From positions 67,636-131,635 of the forward strand of contig CATOTC010000004.1 in NCBI GenBank assembly GCA_951812975.1: DNA of 64,000 nucleotides, written 5' to 3'. Source of the stretch: an uncultured Acidimicrobiales bacterium (GTDB taxonomy: Bacteria; Actinomycetota; Acidimicrobiia; Acidimicrobiales; Aldehydirespiratoraceae). The notes beneath the pieces were generated by a model. That model saw only the letters and a list, made by a program, of their open reading frames with translations, made no database searches and was not told the origin of the DNA. This document shows, in pieces, positions 43,628 to 57,090 of this stretch (within the stretch, counting starts at the first letter, position 1; each line of letters begins with the position of its first letter). The position numbers and the translations under genes are program-made.

Positions 43628-44476
43628 CTATCGGTCATTGAGGCCGAACTTCGCTTTGAGCACCCGCTGAAATCTCCGTGGCCCGAATGTCACGAGCCGC
43701 GCAGACTGATCGGCCGCAGTGCACTCGATTGAATCACCGTCGCCGACTACGGCCAGCCTCCGACCATCCACAGACACCGCTGCAAGGCGGTGCCCGTCGA
43801 TGGACAAGCGCAGCCTGGTCTCCGCCGAGAGCACCAGGGCGCGGTCGAACGGCATGTGGGGTGCCACGGGCGTGAGCAGCAGCGCTCGGTGGGTTGCGTC
43901 GATGATCGGTCCCCGAGCCGAGAACGCATACGCCGTCGAACCCGTCGGGCTGGCAACTATCAGGCCGTCGGCTGCGTAGGTGGTGAAGAACTCACCGTCG
44001 ATCCAGACCGCGAGCCGGACCGTGTTGGCTTCGGAGGTCCGTTCAATGACCGCCTCGTTCAGGGCCAGATGCGTGCTGGTCCCACCGTCGACCGTCAGGG
44101 TGGTTCGCACCAGCATCCGCTCCTCGATGTCGTGGTCGCCCTCGAGCGCCCTGGCGATCGCGCCCTGTGCGTCGTCTGGTGCGACCTCGGTCAGATAGCC
44201 GAGCCGGCCGTGGTTCACGCCCAGGATCGGGATCGACTCCCCCTCCAACAACTCCACGGCCCGCAGGATCGAACCGTCTCCACCCAGGGTCACAACCAGG
44301 TCAAGGCGCTCACCGAACTCCGAGACCGCCACGACTCCGGGGTCCAGGGCCAGCTCAGCGGCGTCGAGGGGCACACTCACCTCGTGACCTTCGCTGATGA
44401 GCCACTGCGCCAGAGCGCGGGCATGCACCGCAGCCTGATCTCGCCCGAGATGCACAATCAGCCCGACGGCGCTCAC
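43628..44476 (-). CDS. nadK: NAD kinase
   Basis: 282 residues from a GTG that overlaps the tlyA stop (GTGA). LVVTLGGDGSILRAVE is the GGDG motif, ILGVNHGRLGYLTE binds NAD, and GLIVASPTGSTAYAFSARGPI is the conserved C-terminal block. It phosphorylates NAD to NADP. The tlyA-nadK-recN order is typical of Actinobacteria. Confidence 0.95.
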   Translation of the reverse strand: MSAVGLIVHLGRDQAAVHARALAQWLISEGHEVSVPLDAAELALDPGVVAVSEFGERLDLVVTLGGDGSILRAVELLEGESIPILGVNHGRLGYLTEVAPDDAQGAIARALEGDHDIEERMLVRTTLTVDGGTSTHLALNEAVIERTSEANTVRLAVWIDGEFFTTYAADGLIVASPTGSTAYAFSARGPIIDATHRALLLTPVAPHMPFDRALVLSAETRLRLSIDGHRLAAVSVDGRRLAVVGDGDSIECTAADQSARLVTFGPRRFQRVLKAKFGLNDR

Positions 44477-45297
44477 GACGACCGCCCTCGCTGCGCCATC
44501 GCTTCGGCCACCGCTGCGTCCAGCAGGCCGGAGTCGACCCCCTCACGCCTCGCGTCAGGTTCCAGCCGTCGCGCATGCAACAGAAACTCAACGTTGCCGT
44601 CACCGCCGGTTATCGGAGAAGCCATAGCTCCTATGATGGCCGCTGAACGGTTGATTAGCGCGTCAGAGACCTCGCTGAGTGTTCGACGCCAGATCGCAGG
44701 GTCGCGAATTATCCCGCGCCACCTGTCGGCCTCCGCCTTTCCTGCCTCGAACTGAGGCTTCACCAGAACCACAAGATCGCCTCCGCAACGAACCAGTCCG
44801 ACCAGTGCTTCTGCAACCGTTCGCAACGAAATGAACGAGAGGTCAGCGACCACCAGGTCAGCGACCCCGCCGACATCGCCCGGGTGCACATGGCGAACAT
44901 TGGTCTGCTCATGCACCTCCACCCGAGGGTCGGCACGGAGCGACTCATGCAGCTGGTTCCGTCCCACATCGATCGCCACCACCGTCGCCGCGCCACGACC
45001 CAACACGCAGTCGGTGAACCCACCGGTCGACGAGCCTGCGTCGAGGATGCGCAGACCACTGCAATCCAGCGCGAACCGGTCCAGTGCAGCAACGAGTTTG
45101 TGACCGCCCCGGGACACGAAACGGGATGTATCGCCCGCGACTTCGACGGGCTCGCCCGGATCAACCAGTCGCGCCGCCTTCTCAGCGAGAGCACCGCCTA
45201 CGGTGACGCGCCGTTCTGCGATGACCTGTTGAGCGCGGGTTCGGCTCTCGACCAGGCCTCGCCTCACCAGTTCAGAATCGAGCCGGCGTCGGACCAT
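44473..45297 (-). CDS. tlyA: TlyA-family rRNA 2'-O-methyltransferase
   Basis: 274 residues from the ATG at 45297, chosen for GGAG 5 nt before it and because homologues start near the S4 domain; the frame is open to a TTG at 45345. The S4 domain is RRRLDSELVRRGLVESRTRAQQ. The FtsJ-like methylase has ILDAGSSTGGFTDC as motif I, and DLVVADLSFISLR and VVLVKPQFEAG later. Mycobacterial TlyA methylates 16S and 23S rRNA and affects capreomycin response; the older haemolysin label is doubtful. Confidence 0.9.
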   Translation of the reverse strand: MVRRRLDSELVRRGLVESRTRAQQVIAERRVTVGGALAEKAARLVDPGEPVEVAGDTSRFVSRGGHKLVAALDRFALDCSGLRILDAGSSTGGFTDCVLGRGAATVVAIDVGRNQLHESLRADPRVEVHEQTNVRHVHPGDVGGVADLVVADLSFISLRTVAEALVGLVRCGGDLVVLVKPQFEAGKAEADRWRGIIRDPAIWRRTLSEVSDALINRSAAIIGAMASPITGGDGNVEFLLHARRLEPDARREGVDSGLLDAAVAEAMAQRGRSS

Positions 45298-45355
45298 CAC
45301 CACTCCATCGAGTGATCCGCCGATTTCTGCGCCGACTTCAGGCAAGTCGAGGCTC

Positions 45356-46108
45356 TCACGCCCGCACCTTCATGACGAGTTCGGACAGATCGTCGGCAAC
45401 TACGTCCGGCACAGGCTCGACAGGCAGGTCTTCGCTGGAGGTGACACCACTCAGGACGAGCCCGAAGCGATAACCCATCGCCTTGGCGAACATGCCGTCG
45501 GTCTCTGGACGATCACCCACGACGATCCCGCCGGGACCCAACCTGGCACGCACCAGTTCAGCCATCGGTCGATGCGGTTTCCCGGCGATCTCAGGCTGAA
45601 CTCCCGAAGCTGTCGCAACCGCTGCAACGATCGCGCCGTTACCCGGGAGCAGGCCGTCGGAGTCAGGGAAAGTCGAGTCGTCGTTGGTAGCGATGAAACG
45701 GGCACCGGCGCGCAGCGCACGCATCGCGTCGACCATCGCCTGGTAGTCGAAATCCGCGCTGATCCCGATCACGACGACATCCACGGGCGCACCACCACCG
45801 ACCAATTCGACATCGCGGAGCTGCAACTCGGCACGCAGGCCCGCACTCCCGATCACATATGCCCGAACGCCGCACCCGACCATAGCCGCGGCGGCCATCG
45901 CAGAAGTGACAACCAGATCCTCCGCATCAGCAATACCGTGCCCGGCAAGCTTCTCGGCAACCTCTGACGGCGAGCGGGCAGCCGAGTTGGTGACGAACGC
46001 CAACCGCTCATGGTCGGCGCGGAGCTGCGCTACCGCCTGCGGTGCTCCCGGGACGGCGCGTCGGCCACACCAGACGACACCGTCAAGATCGATCGCCCAG
46101 GCAGTCAG
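45356..46108 (-). CDS. HAD-superfamily hydrolase (class IIA) with probable CTG start
   Basis: 250 residues if translation begins at the CTG 46108-46106, which overlaps the korB stop as CTGA. This gives MTAWAIDLDGVVWCG with the catalytic DxD at the expected place; the first ordinary start is a TTG at 46003, which would delete the DxD. AFVTNSAARS is motif II, IAGKPHRPMAELV has the Lys, and VVGDRPETDGMFAKAMG the acidic motif. HAD-IIA enzymes dephosphorylate small phosphosugars or p-nitrophenyl phosphate-like compounds. It lies between korB and tlyA. Confidence 0.8.
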   Translation of the reverse strand: MTAWAIDLDGVVWCGRRAVPGAPQAVAQLRADHERLAFVTNSAARSPSEVAEKLAGHGIADAEDLVVTSAMAAAAMVGCGVRAYVIGSAGLRAELQLRDVELVGGGAPVDVVVIGISADFDYQAMVDAMRALRAGARFIATNDDSTFPDSDGLLPGNGAIVAAVATASGVQPEIAGKPHRPMAELVRARLGPGGIVVGDRPETDGMFAKAMGYRFGLVLSGVTSSEDLPVEPVPDVVADDLSELVMKVRA

Positions 46109-47118
46109 TTGACTTCCCAGGTCGGCAGGCTGTGGAGCAGCGCATCAAGATCGCCGGGCCCGCGGTCAGCCTGTGCCGCAGCGATCTGGGCGTCGATCCC
46201 ACCGCCGTACTCGAGCCGGTCCACAGCACAATAGACACCGATGGGAGTCGGGCTCTGCCGGTCGTCGGCCAGACGGCTCAGCGCGAACGCAACCGAAAGG
46301 TCCTCCGCGGTCTCGTCATGGACATGGAGTGCTTCGACGCCGACTTCGTCAACCGACACGATGCGGGCGACGCCGTCGTCGAGTATCACTCCCCGTTCCC
46401 CGTCCGGGCCGAAACGGACGGGTTCTGCGTGCACCAGGGGGATCAACATGTGCGCACGGGCGTCCTTCTTGGTGAGAGCCGCGAAGGCGCCGTCGTTGAA
46501 GACGTTGCAGTTCTGGTAGACCTCGACGATCGCGGCTCCGCGGTGGTTGTGGGCCCTGCGAAAGACCTCCTGCATGTGGGCGCGGTCCATGTCGTGTGTG
46601 CGCGCCACGAACGACGCTTCTGCACCGAGCGCAACCGAGATGGGATTGAAGGGCGTGTCGAGCGAACCCATCGGGGTCGACTTGGTCACCTTGCCGACCT
46701 CGCTGGTCGGAGAGTACTGACCCTTGGTGAGTCCATAGATCTGGTTGTTGAACAGCAGGATCGTCAGGTTGACATTGCGGCGCAGCGCGTGGATCAGATG
46801 ATTGCCGCCGATTGACAGCATGTCGCCGTCACCACCGACCACCCAGACGTCGAGGTCGCGGCGGGCCATGGCCAGCCCGGTGGCTATTGCCGGCGACCGT
46901 CCATGAATGGCGTGCAGTCCGTAGGTGTTCATGTAGTACGGGAAGCGGGCCGCGCAACCGATTCCCGAGACGAAGACGGTGTCCTCGCGACGAGTGCCGA
47001 GCTCGGGCATGAGCAGCTGCATTGCCGTGAGGATCGAATAGTCGCCGCAACCCGGACACCAACGCACCTCCTGGTCGCTGGTCCAGTCCTTCTTGGTGGT
47101 GACAGCGCTGTCGCTCAC
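46105..47118 (-). CDS. korB: 2-oxoacid:ferredoxin oxidoreductase, beta subunit
   Basis: 337 residues from the GTG that overlaps the korA stop (GTGA). WCPGCGDYS and GIGCAARFPYY carry cluster-binding cysteines. VWVVGGDGDMLSIGGNHLIHALRRN with NNQIYGLTKGQ is the thiamine diphosphate site. With KorA it interconverts 2-oxoglutarate (or another 2-oxoacid) and its acyl-CoA using ferredoxin. Actinobacteria often use this pair in place of the 2-oxoglutarate dehydrogenase complex. Confidence 0.92.
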   Translation of the reverse strand: MSDSAVTTKKDWTSDQEVRWCPGCGDYSILTAMQLLMPELGTRREDTVFVSGIGCAARFPYYMNTYGLHAIHGRSPAIATGLAMARRDLDVWVVGGDGDMLSIGGNHLIHALRRNVNLTILLFNNQIYGLTKGQYSPTSEVGKVTKSTPMGSLDTPFNPISVALGAEASFVARTHDMDRAHMQEVFRRAHNHRGAAIVEVYQNCNVFNDGAFAALTKKDARAHMLIPLVHAEPVRFGPDGERGVILDDGVARIVSVDEVGVEALHVHDETAEDLSVAFALSRLADDRQSPTPIGVYCAVDRLEYGGGIDAQIAAAQADRGPGDLDALLHSLPTWEVN

Positions 47119-48983
47119 TGGGTCATCTCCCGAAACTGTTGATGGAGTTCTGCCGCGGTGAACGGTTGCCCCTCCACCTTGCAAATGGACTTGGCGTCGA
47201 CGAGATACTCGGCTCTCAAGATCTTCGAGAGCTGGCCCAGATTCATCTCAGGCACGATCACTGTCTCGAACCGCCGGAGAATATCGCCGAGATCGTTGGG
47301 AAGCGGATACAGGTTGGTCAGGTGCACCCGGGCGACCTTGTCGCCTGCGCGCCTCATGCGTCCGATGGCACTGGTGATCGCCCCCCAAGTCGAGCCCCAG
47401 CCGACGATGACCGCATCGGCGTCCGAATCGCCCTCCACCACCGTGGGCGGGTAGGAGTCGGCCACCTTCTTGATCCGCTCGTCGCGGATTGCGACCATCC
47501 GCCCGTGGTTCTCCGGGTCGTAGCTGATGTTGCCCGTGCCGTCCTCCTTCTCGATCCCGCCGATGCGATGCATCAGATTCTCGGTTCCCGGAACCGCCCA
47601 GGGCCGGGCCAGGTCGTCGTTGCGCACGTACGGCCAGAAGACCTCTTCGCCGTCCTCGTTGAGCGCATTGGCCGAGGAGGCGAAGTCGACCGGGATGTTC
47701 GGAAGGTCCTTTGCGACGGGCAGACGCCAGGGCTCGGTTCCGTTGGCCAGGTAGCCGTCGGACAACAGGATCACCGGTGTTCGATAACGCACCGCAATCC
47801 GCACGGCCTCGAAGGCGGCGCGGAAGCAGTCCGACGGCGAGTTGGCGGACACGATCGGAAGCGGCGCCTCCCCGTGGCGTCCGTAGTGGGCCATCATCAG
47901 GTCGGCCGCCTCGGTCTTGGTCGGCAGCCCGGTGGAGGGGCCGCCCCGCTGGATGTCGATGACCACGAGCGGCAGTTCGAGGCTCACCGCCAAGCCGAGA
48001 GTCTCGCCTTTGAGGGCCAACCCGGGGCCGCTGGTCGCGGTAACGCCGAGATGCCCCCCGTAGGACGCGCCGAGCGCCGCTCCGATAGCAGCAATCTCAT
48101 CTTCGGCCTGCAGGGTACGAACCCCGAAATTCTTGTGCTTCGCCAGTTCGTGGAGGATGTCGCTCGCGGGCGTGATCGGGTATGAACCCAAGAAGATCGG
48201 TATGCCGGCCTTCTGTGAAGCGGCGATCAGACCCCATGACAGCGCGGTGTTCCCGTTGATGTTGGTGTAGGTGCCGGGATCAAAGCGGGCTGGTCGCACG
48301 GCCAGACGGCTCGCGGAGAGTTCCGCGGTCTCCCCGAAGGCATGCCCCGCTTTGAAAGCCGCCTCGTTGGCCGCGATCACCGCGTCGCGCCCTGCGAACT
48401 TCTCCCGGATCCAATGCAACGACGGATCCGTGGGACGGCTGAACAGCCACGAGACCAGGCCCAATGCAAAGAAGTTCTTGGACCGCTCAGCATCACGGGG
48501 TTTGACGCCGAGATCCTTGCAGACCTGCTTGGTCAGGTCGGTCATCGGTGCGGTGATGACCGAGTAGCCGTCCAGCGAACCGTCTTCAAGCGGGTTCACT
48601 TGGTAACCGGCCTTGGCGAGGTTGCGTTCGTTGAAGGCATCTGTGTTGACGATGATCGTGCCGCCCGACTCCAGACGCGGCAACTCCGCCATCATCGCCG
48701 CTGGGTTCATCGTGACCAGTACGTTGGGCGCGTCTCCCGGGGTCGTGATGTCGTGGTCGGAGATATGGACCTGAAAGGCCGAAACCCCCGCAAGCGTGCC
48801 GGCGGGGGCACGAATCTCGGCGGGGAACTCCGGGAGCGTGGCGAGGTCGTTGCCGAACAGAGCACTCGCTGAAGTGAAGCGATCTCCTGTGAGTTGCATT
48901 CCATCACCAGAATCACCGGCGAATCGAACGATTATCCGCTCGACCTCGCGGACCTCGGGCAATAGCTCCTCGGTATTGATCAC
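47115..48983 (-). CDS. korA: 2-oxoacid:ferredoxin oxidoreductase, alpha subunit (gamma-alpha fusion)
   Basis: 622 residues from a GTG. Residues 15-190 are the gamma domain (IIVRFAGDSGDGMQLTGD), then the alpha pyrimidine-binding domain with GSYPITPASDILHELA and AEDEIAAIGAALGASYGG, and a C-terminal domain with VGWGSTWGAI and NLGQLSKILRAEY. The fusion of gamma and alpha is the normal layout of KorA in Actinobacteria. It heads the long minus-strand cluster; AAGGGGG stands 4-5 nt before the GTG. Confidence 0.93.
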   Translation of the reverse strand: MINTEELLPEVREVERIIVRFAGDSGDGMQLTGDRFTSASALFGNDLATLPEFPAEIRAPAGTLAGVSAFQVHISDHDITTPGDAPNVLVTMNPAAMMAELPRLESGGTIIVNTDAFNERNLAKAGYQVNPLEDGSLDGYSVITAPMTDLTKQVCKDLGVKPRDAERSKNFFALGLVSWLFSRPTDPSLHWIREKFAGRDAVIAANEAAFKAGHAFGETAELSASRLAVRPARFDPGTYTNINGNTALSWGLIAASQKAGIPIFLGSYPITPASDILHELAKHKNFGVRTLQAEDEIAAIGAALGASYGGHLGVTATSGPGLALKGETLGLAVSLELPLVVIDIQRGGPSTGLPTKTEAADLMMAHYGRHGEAPLPIVSANSPSDCFRAAFEAVRIAVRYRTPVILLSDGYLANGTEPWRLPVAKDLPNIPVDFASSANALNEDGEEVFWPYVRNDDLARPWAVPGTENLMHRIGGIEKEDGTGNISYDPENHGRMVAIRDERIKKVADSYPPTVVEGDSDADAVIVGWGSTWGAITSAIGRMRRAGDKVARVHLTNLYPLPNDLGDILRRFETVIVPEMNLGQLSKILRAEYLVDAKSICKVEGQPFTAAELHQQFREMTQ

Positions 48984-49004
48984 AGTGCCCCCTTGGCTAC
49001 TTCG

Positions 49005-49010
49005 AGTGTA
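49005..49010 (-). promoter_or_regulatory. -10 element of korA operon
   Basis: TACACT on the minus strand, 21 nt before the GTG; the short leader carries the AAGGGGG ribosome binding site. Confidence 0.4.
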
Positions 49011-49124
49011 GCGAGATGAACCGCCAGTGAGGTTACTCCCGTCGGCCCCGATATCGGTGCATCGGCACAGCCGACGCGCCGGGCGTGCGCTCGATTCGAC
49101 AACTGGTCAACAACTGGTCGACGC

Positions 49125-49883
49125 TCAGCTCAGCGCCCGGGCCCGGGACGCGACATCGGCGAGCTCGGAGTCGTGATGGGCCACCCATTTGAAAAGCTCG
49201 CGCGCCCGTGTGGTCTTGCCGGCACGGTCGTACAGGTCCGCCAGCGCGTAGGCACGCCGAAGCTGGTCTGCACGAGGGCGGCTGGGCTTCTTCCAGCGGT
49301 GTTCGAGGGTGGCGATCGCACCGGCGATGTCGCCTCTGTCCGCCTTGGCGCCGGCAAGCACGATTCGACCTTCAGTGACTATCTCAGCACGGGGCGACTC
49401 TGCACCCAGTTCAGCCCACAATTCCTCAACGTCAGCCCAGCGCCCGAGCGCTCGATGGCAGTCGGCGAGGACTGGATGCTGTTCGGTCGACGAGGTCAGC
49501 TCGCGGAACTTCTCGAGCTGCTCGATCGCTTCGGACCAGCGCCCCAGCCGATACAGGACAATCCCCATCAGTTCTCGGCCATCGGCCAATTCGGGAGCTT
49601 CGCGCACCACCGGTTGGAGTTGTTTGCGCGCATCGTTGAACCGTTCAGCCTCGAAGTCCCGCGCCGCTCTGCGCAAGCGATTCAACAGCACCCGGTCGCG
49701 GGGCGCGTCGACCGCCCGTCTCAGCACGTCCGCCGGATCTTCGACCCGCTGGGAGCGTCTCTGCAGGGGCTTGCGTATGCGCGCAGACGGTGACCGGGCA
49801 CGGCCGACCGCGGCCGACGCGCTGCGGGCAAGAGCCTCAGCGTTGGGCAGGTCTCGCTTCGACGAAGATGCCACAGAACCCAT
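49125..49883 (-). CDS. TPR-like repeat protein
   Basis: 252 residues from the ATG at 49883, supported by a TAGAGT hexamer 8 nt upstream. After a basic N-terminal 50 residues, helical pairs with TPR spacing begin at RRAARDFEAERFNDARKQL, then ELMGIVLYRLGRWSEAIEQL and ALADLYDRAGKTTRARELF. TPR proteins are scaffolds; no partner is suggested. It lies just after the rRNA operon terminator on the same strand with its own promoter. Confidence 0.75.
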   Translation of the reverse strand: MGSVASSSKRDLPNAEALARSASAAVGRARSPSARIRKPLQRRSQRVEDPADVLRRAVDAPRDRVLLNRLRRAARDFEAERFNDARKQLQPVVREAPELADGRELMGIVLYRLGRWSEAIEQLEKFRELTSSTEQHPVLADCHRALGRWADVEELWAELGAESPRAEIVTEGRIVLAGAKADRGDIAGAIATLEHRWKKPSRPRADQLRRAYALADLYDRAGKTTRARELFKWVAHHDSELADVASRARALS

Positions 49884-49891
49884 GGCCGTCG

Positions 49892-49897
49892 ACTCTA
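49892..49897 (-). promoter_or_regulatory. -10 element of the TPR-like gene
   Basis: TAGAGT on the minus strand, 8 nt from the ATG. Confidence 0.45.
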
Positions 49898-49916
49898 GCA
49901 ACAGGGTCCTACAACG

Positions 49917-49950
49917 AGGTCGAGCCCCGCCTGCAGGCGGGGCTCGACCT
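49917..49950 (-). terminator. 34-nt perfect palindrome after the rRNA operon
   Basis: AGGTCGAGCCCCGCC and its exact complement meet at TGCA, so the whole 34 nt is palindromic. It lies 11 nt after the 5S gene. On the minus strand it is followed by CGTTGT, not a T-run; it probably acts as the rrn terminator by stem strength. Confidence 0.7.
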
Positions 49951-49960
49951 TATTGAGAAA

Positions 49961-50077
<117 letters not shown>

Positions 50078-50179
50078 CTGTTGAGTCCTCTGCTTGCGCA
50101 GAAAACGAAGCGGAGTCGGTGGACTCCTGCCTCTTCAGAACTCCATAGCGAGCACAAGCTATCAATATTTGAAATGAAA
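50078..50179 (-). other. 23S-5S spacer
   Basis: 102 bp with no tRNA. It contains a copy of the TAGCGAGCAC-type motif also found in the 16S-23S spacer, probably part of rRNA processing stems. Confidence 0.5.
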
Positions 50180-55064
<4,885 letters not shown>

Positions 55065-55370
55065 GATCTCCGACCAGTCGAAACCGGTCTTCAGATCGGG
55101 TTGCGGATGCCTCAGTCACTCAGGTGATAGCACCGAAGTGGTCGCGTAAGGCACCCAGCGTTTACGTAGAGCCGGTCACCGCTGGCTTGCAGTGACCAGT
55201 TTTCCCCTCCGACCACCTTGCGGTGCCCAGAGAAGGTTCGTTCGTCCAACCGAGGCTGAACGAACTGGCTCACCGGGGCCGTTGAGAACCCCGGCATTGA
55301 ATTGACAGATGCCGTTTCAGATCGCGAAATCCAAAACGTCACCCGCACTCGCTTTGCGTCCGTCTCTTCC

Positions 55371-55384
55371 GTTTTCAAGGAGCA
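55371..55384 (-). promoter_or_regulatory. boxA-like antitermination site
   Basis: Minus strand TGCTCCTTGAAAAC, close to the bacterial boxA TGCTCTTTAACA, in the rRNA leader about 310 nt before 16S. Confidence 0.6.
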
Positions 55385-55482
55385 CTCAGCACCGAAGTGC
55401 CAGGCACACTGACCAGATGGATCGGCCTGTTGATGCCTCGCTACGCGCTCGTCAGACCTAGCGTCGGAAGAGGCGAGTCCCT

Positions 55483-55511
55483 AAACTACCGAACGAGCCT
55501 GGGTGCGGCAA
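55483..55511 (-). promoter_or_regulatory. Predicted rrn promoter
   Basis: Minus strand TTGCCG (55511-55506) and TAGTTT (55488-55483) with a spacer of exactly 17 nt. It is the best sigma-70-type match upstream of 16S. Confidence 0.55.
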
Positions 55512-55614
55512 CCCGTTCGAGTCGATTATTTTCCCGATCGGCCCCCTCCGGCAGGCGCCCGAACAGATCAGAACGTGCGCCGAATGAACAGCGTCTCGCG
55601 GACACCAGTTGTCT

Positions 55615-55743
55615 TCCGCTCTTGTTCGCTCCGCTCGACTCCCGCTCTTGTTCGCTCCGCTCACGGGCCGCTGGGCCGCGGCGGACCGCTCGGGCCACGG
55701 TCTCGCCCGACGCAGTCGTGTTCGGGGTCAATCCGCTCGGCCT
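55615..55743 (-). repeat. Post-stop repeated element, copy C
   Basis: Right after the tyrS TAG the minus strand reads AGGCCGAGCGG, then GCGAGACCGTGGCCCGAGCGG-like sequence and two units of GAGCGGAGCGAACAAGAGCGG. It matches copy A block by block and shares the terminal unit with copy B. Confidence 0.7.
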
Positions 55744-57012
55744 CTAGTCACCGAATACCGCCAAATGTCGCTGCTTCTTACCACGCTGCACCAGAACAAA
55801 ACGGCCGCCGATCGGCTCGAACGAATCCGAATTCGCGGCCATAACCTGGCCGTTGACCTTGATCCCGCCGCCCTTGACGGAGCGGCGAGCGTCGCTTCGA
55901 GAAGCGCACACGCCGGTCGCAACCAGGAGGTCTACGACCGGTTCGTCCGAACCGACCGAATCAGCTGCCACGAGTGACTCAGGAACGATCCCGCGCAGCG
56001 ACTCCAACCCCTCGGAGTCGAGGTCGCCACCGCCGAACAACGCCGCCGCGGCTCGCTTGGCTCGGCGCAACTCCACCGGACCATGAATCAGCGCTGTGAT
56101 CGAGTCCGCGAGTTCATGTTGAGCCAGGCGATGCTCGGGGCTCTCCACATGTGCTCGCATGATCTCAGAGACCTCCCCGACACCGAGCAGTGTCAACTGC
56201 AGCAGAGTGCGCTCCACGTCGGCATCGCTGACCCTCAGGAAGTACTGATGAAACTCATAAGGCAACGTCAAGGCCGGGTCCAGCCAGACGGCGCCCTGCG
56301 CAGTCTTGCCGAACTTGCTGCCGTCGCTCCGAGTCATCAGCGGCCAGGTGAGGCCGTGGACCCGAGCGCCACTGCGTTTGCGGATCAGGTCAATCCCAGC
56401 GGTGATGTTGCCCCACTGATCGGAACCGCCGACCTGCAGGCTGCACCCGCGATTCTCATGCAGCCACCAGAAATCGAAAGCCTGCAGCAGCATGTAGCTG
56501 AACTCTGTGAAGGAGATGCCCGCATCGGAGGTCATCCTTGAGCGGATCGAGTCCTTGGCCACCATCTGGTTGACCGTGATGTGCTTTCCCGCGTCCCGCA
56601 GAAACTCAAGCAGAGTGACATCGCGCGTCCAGTCGTAGTTGTTGACCAGCTCGGCTCCGCCGGCACCACCGAAGTCGAGCAATCGCTCCAACTGGGATCT
56701 GATCCCGGCCAGGTTGGTGGCAAGTTCAGCCTCGTCGAGCAGGTTCCGTTCACCCGAGCGGCCACTGGGGTCGCCGATCATCCCGGTCGCGCCGCCTACC
56801 AGCGCAATCGGTCGGTGGCCGGCGTCCTGGAATCGACGAAGGACCAACACCCCGATGAGATTGCCGAGGTGCAGGCTGGGAGCTGTCGGGTCGATTCCGT
56901 GGTAAAGGCTGACGCCGCCCGGCTCGAGCAGATCCCTCAGAGCGGCCTCTTCGGTGTGATCCTGTAGCAGACCGCGGAACCCAAGATCGTCGACAACAGC
57001 CGCTCCAGTCAT
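55744..57012 (-). CDS. tyrS: Tyrosyl-tRNA synthetase
   Basis: 422 residues from the ATG at 57012; the open frame is longer but the -10 TATCGT 8 nt upstream supports this start. GIDPTAPSLHLGNLIG contains the HIGH motif as HLGN; QVGGSDQWGNITAG binds tyrosine; KFGKTAQGAVWL is the KMSKS equivalent. An S4 RNA-binding domain ends the protein (ASRSDARRSVKGGGIKVNG). It charges tRNA-Tyr. Its 3' end abuts repeat copy C. Confidence 0.96.
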   Translation of the reverse strand: MTGAAVVDDLGFRGLLQDHTEEAALRDLLEPGGVSLYHGIDPTAPSLHLGNLIGVLVLRRFQDAGHRPIALVGGATGMIGDPSGRSGERNLLDEAELATNLAGIRSQLERLLDFGGAGGAELVNNYDWTRDVTLLEFLRDAGKHITVNQMVAKDSIRSRMTSDAGISFTEFSYMLLQAFDFWWLHENRGCSLQVGGSDQWGNITAGIDLIRKRSGARVHGLTWPLMTRSDGSKFGKTAQGAVWLDPALTLPYEFHQYFLRVSDADVERTLLQLTLLGVGEVSEIMRAHVESPEHRLAQHELADSITALIHGPVELRRAKRAAAALFGGGDLDSEGLESLRGIVPESLVAADSVGSDEPVVDLLVATGVCASRSDARRSVKGGGIKVNGQVMAANSDSFEPIGGRFVLVQRGKKQRHLAVFGD

Positions 57013-57020
57013 ATAGCACC

Positions 57021-57026
57021 ACGATA
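57021..57026 (-). promoter_or_regulatory. -10 element of tyrS
   Basis: TATCGT on the minus strand, 8 nt from the ATG. Confidence 0.45.
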
Positions 57027-57090
57027 GGAGATCAAACGGCAGGTCGTGAAAAAATTCAGTGGTGAGGATAAGGCGGCGTTTGGAAGCAGA

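Larger units (their letters stand above)
55065..55614 (-). other. rRNA operon leader and promoter region
   Basis: About 410 nt of leader separate the predicted start point (near 55476) from 16S. It holds boxA, a GGCACTTCGGTGC hairpin and GTTCGTTC/GAACGAAC and CCGGGG/CCCCGG pairings that probably form processing stems with sequence 3' of 16S. No protein gene is seen. Confidence 0.5.

Noticed and set aside
55295-55316. TTGACA at 55304-55309 as an rRNA promoter -35
   Set aside because: It is on the plus strand, opposite to the rRNA operon, and has no suitable -10; the minus-strand TTGCCG-17-TAGTTT pair is better placed.
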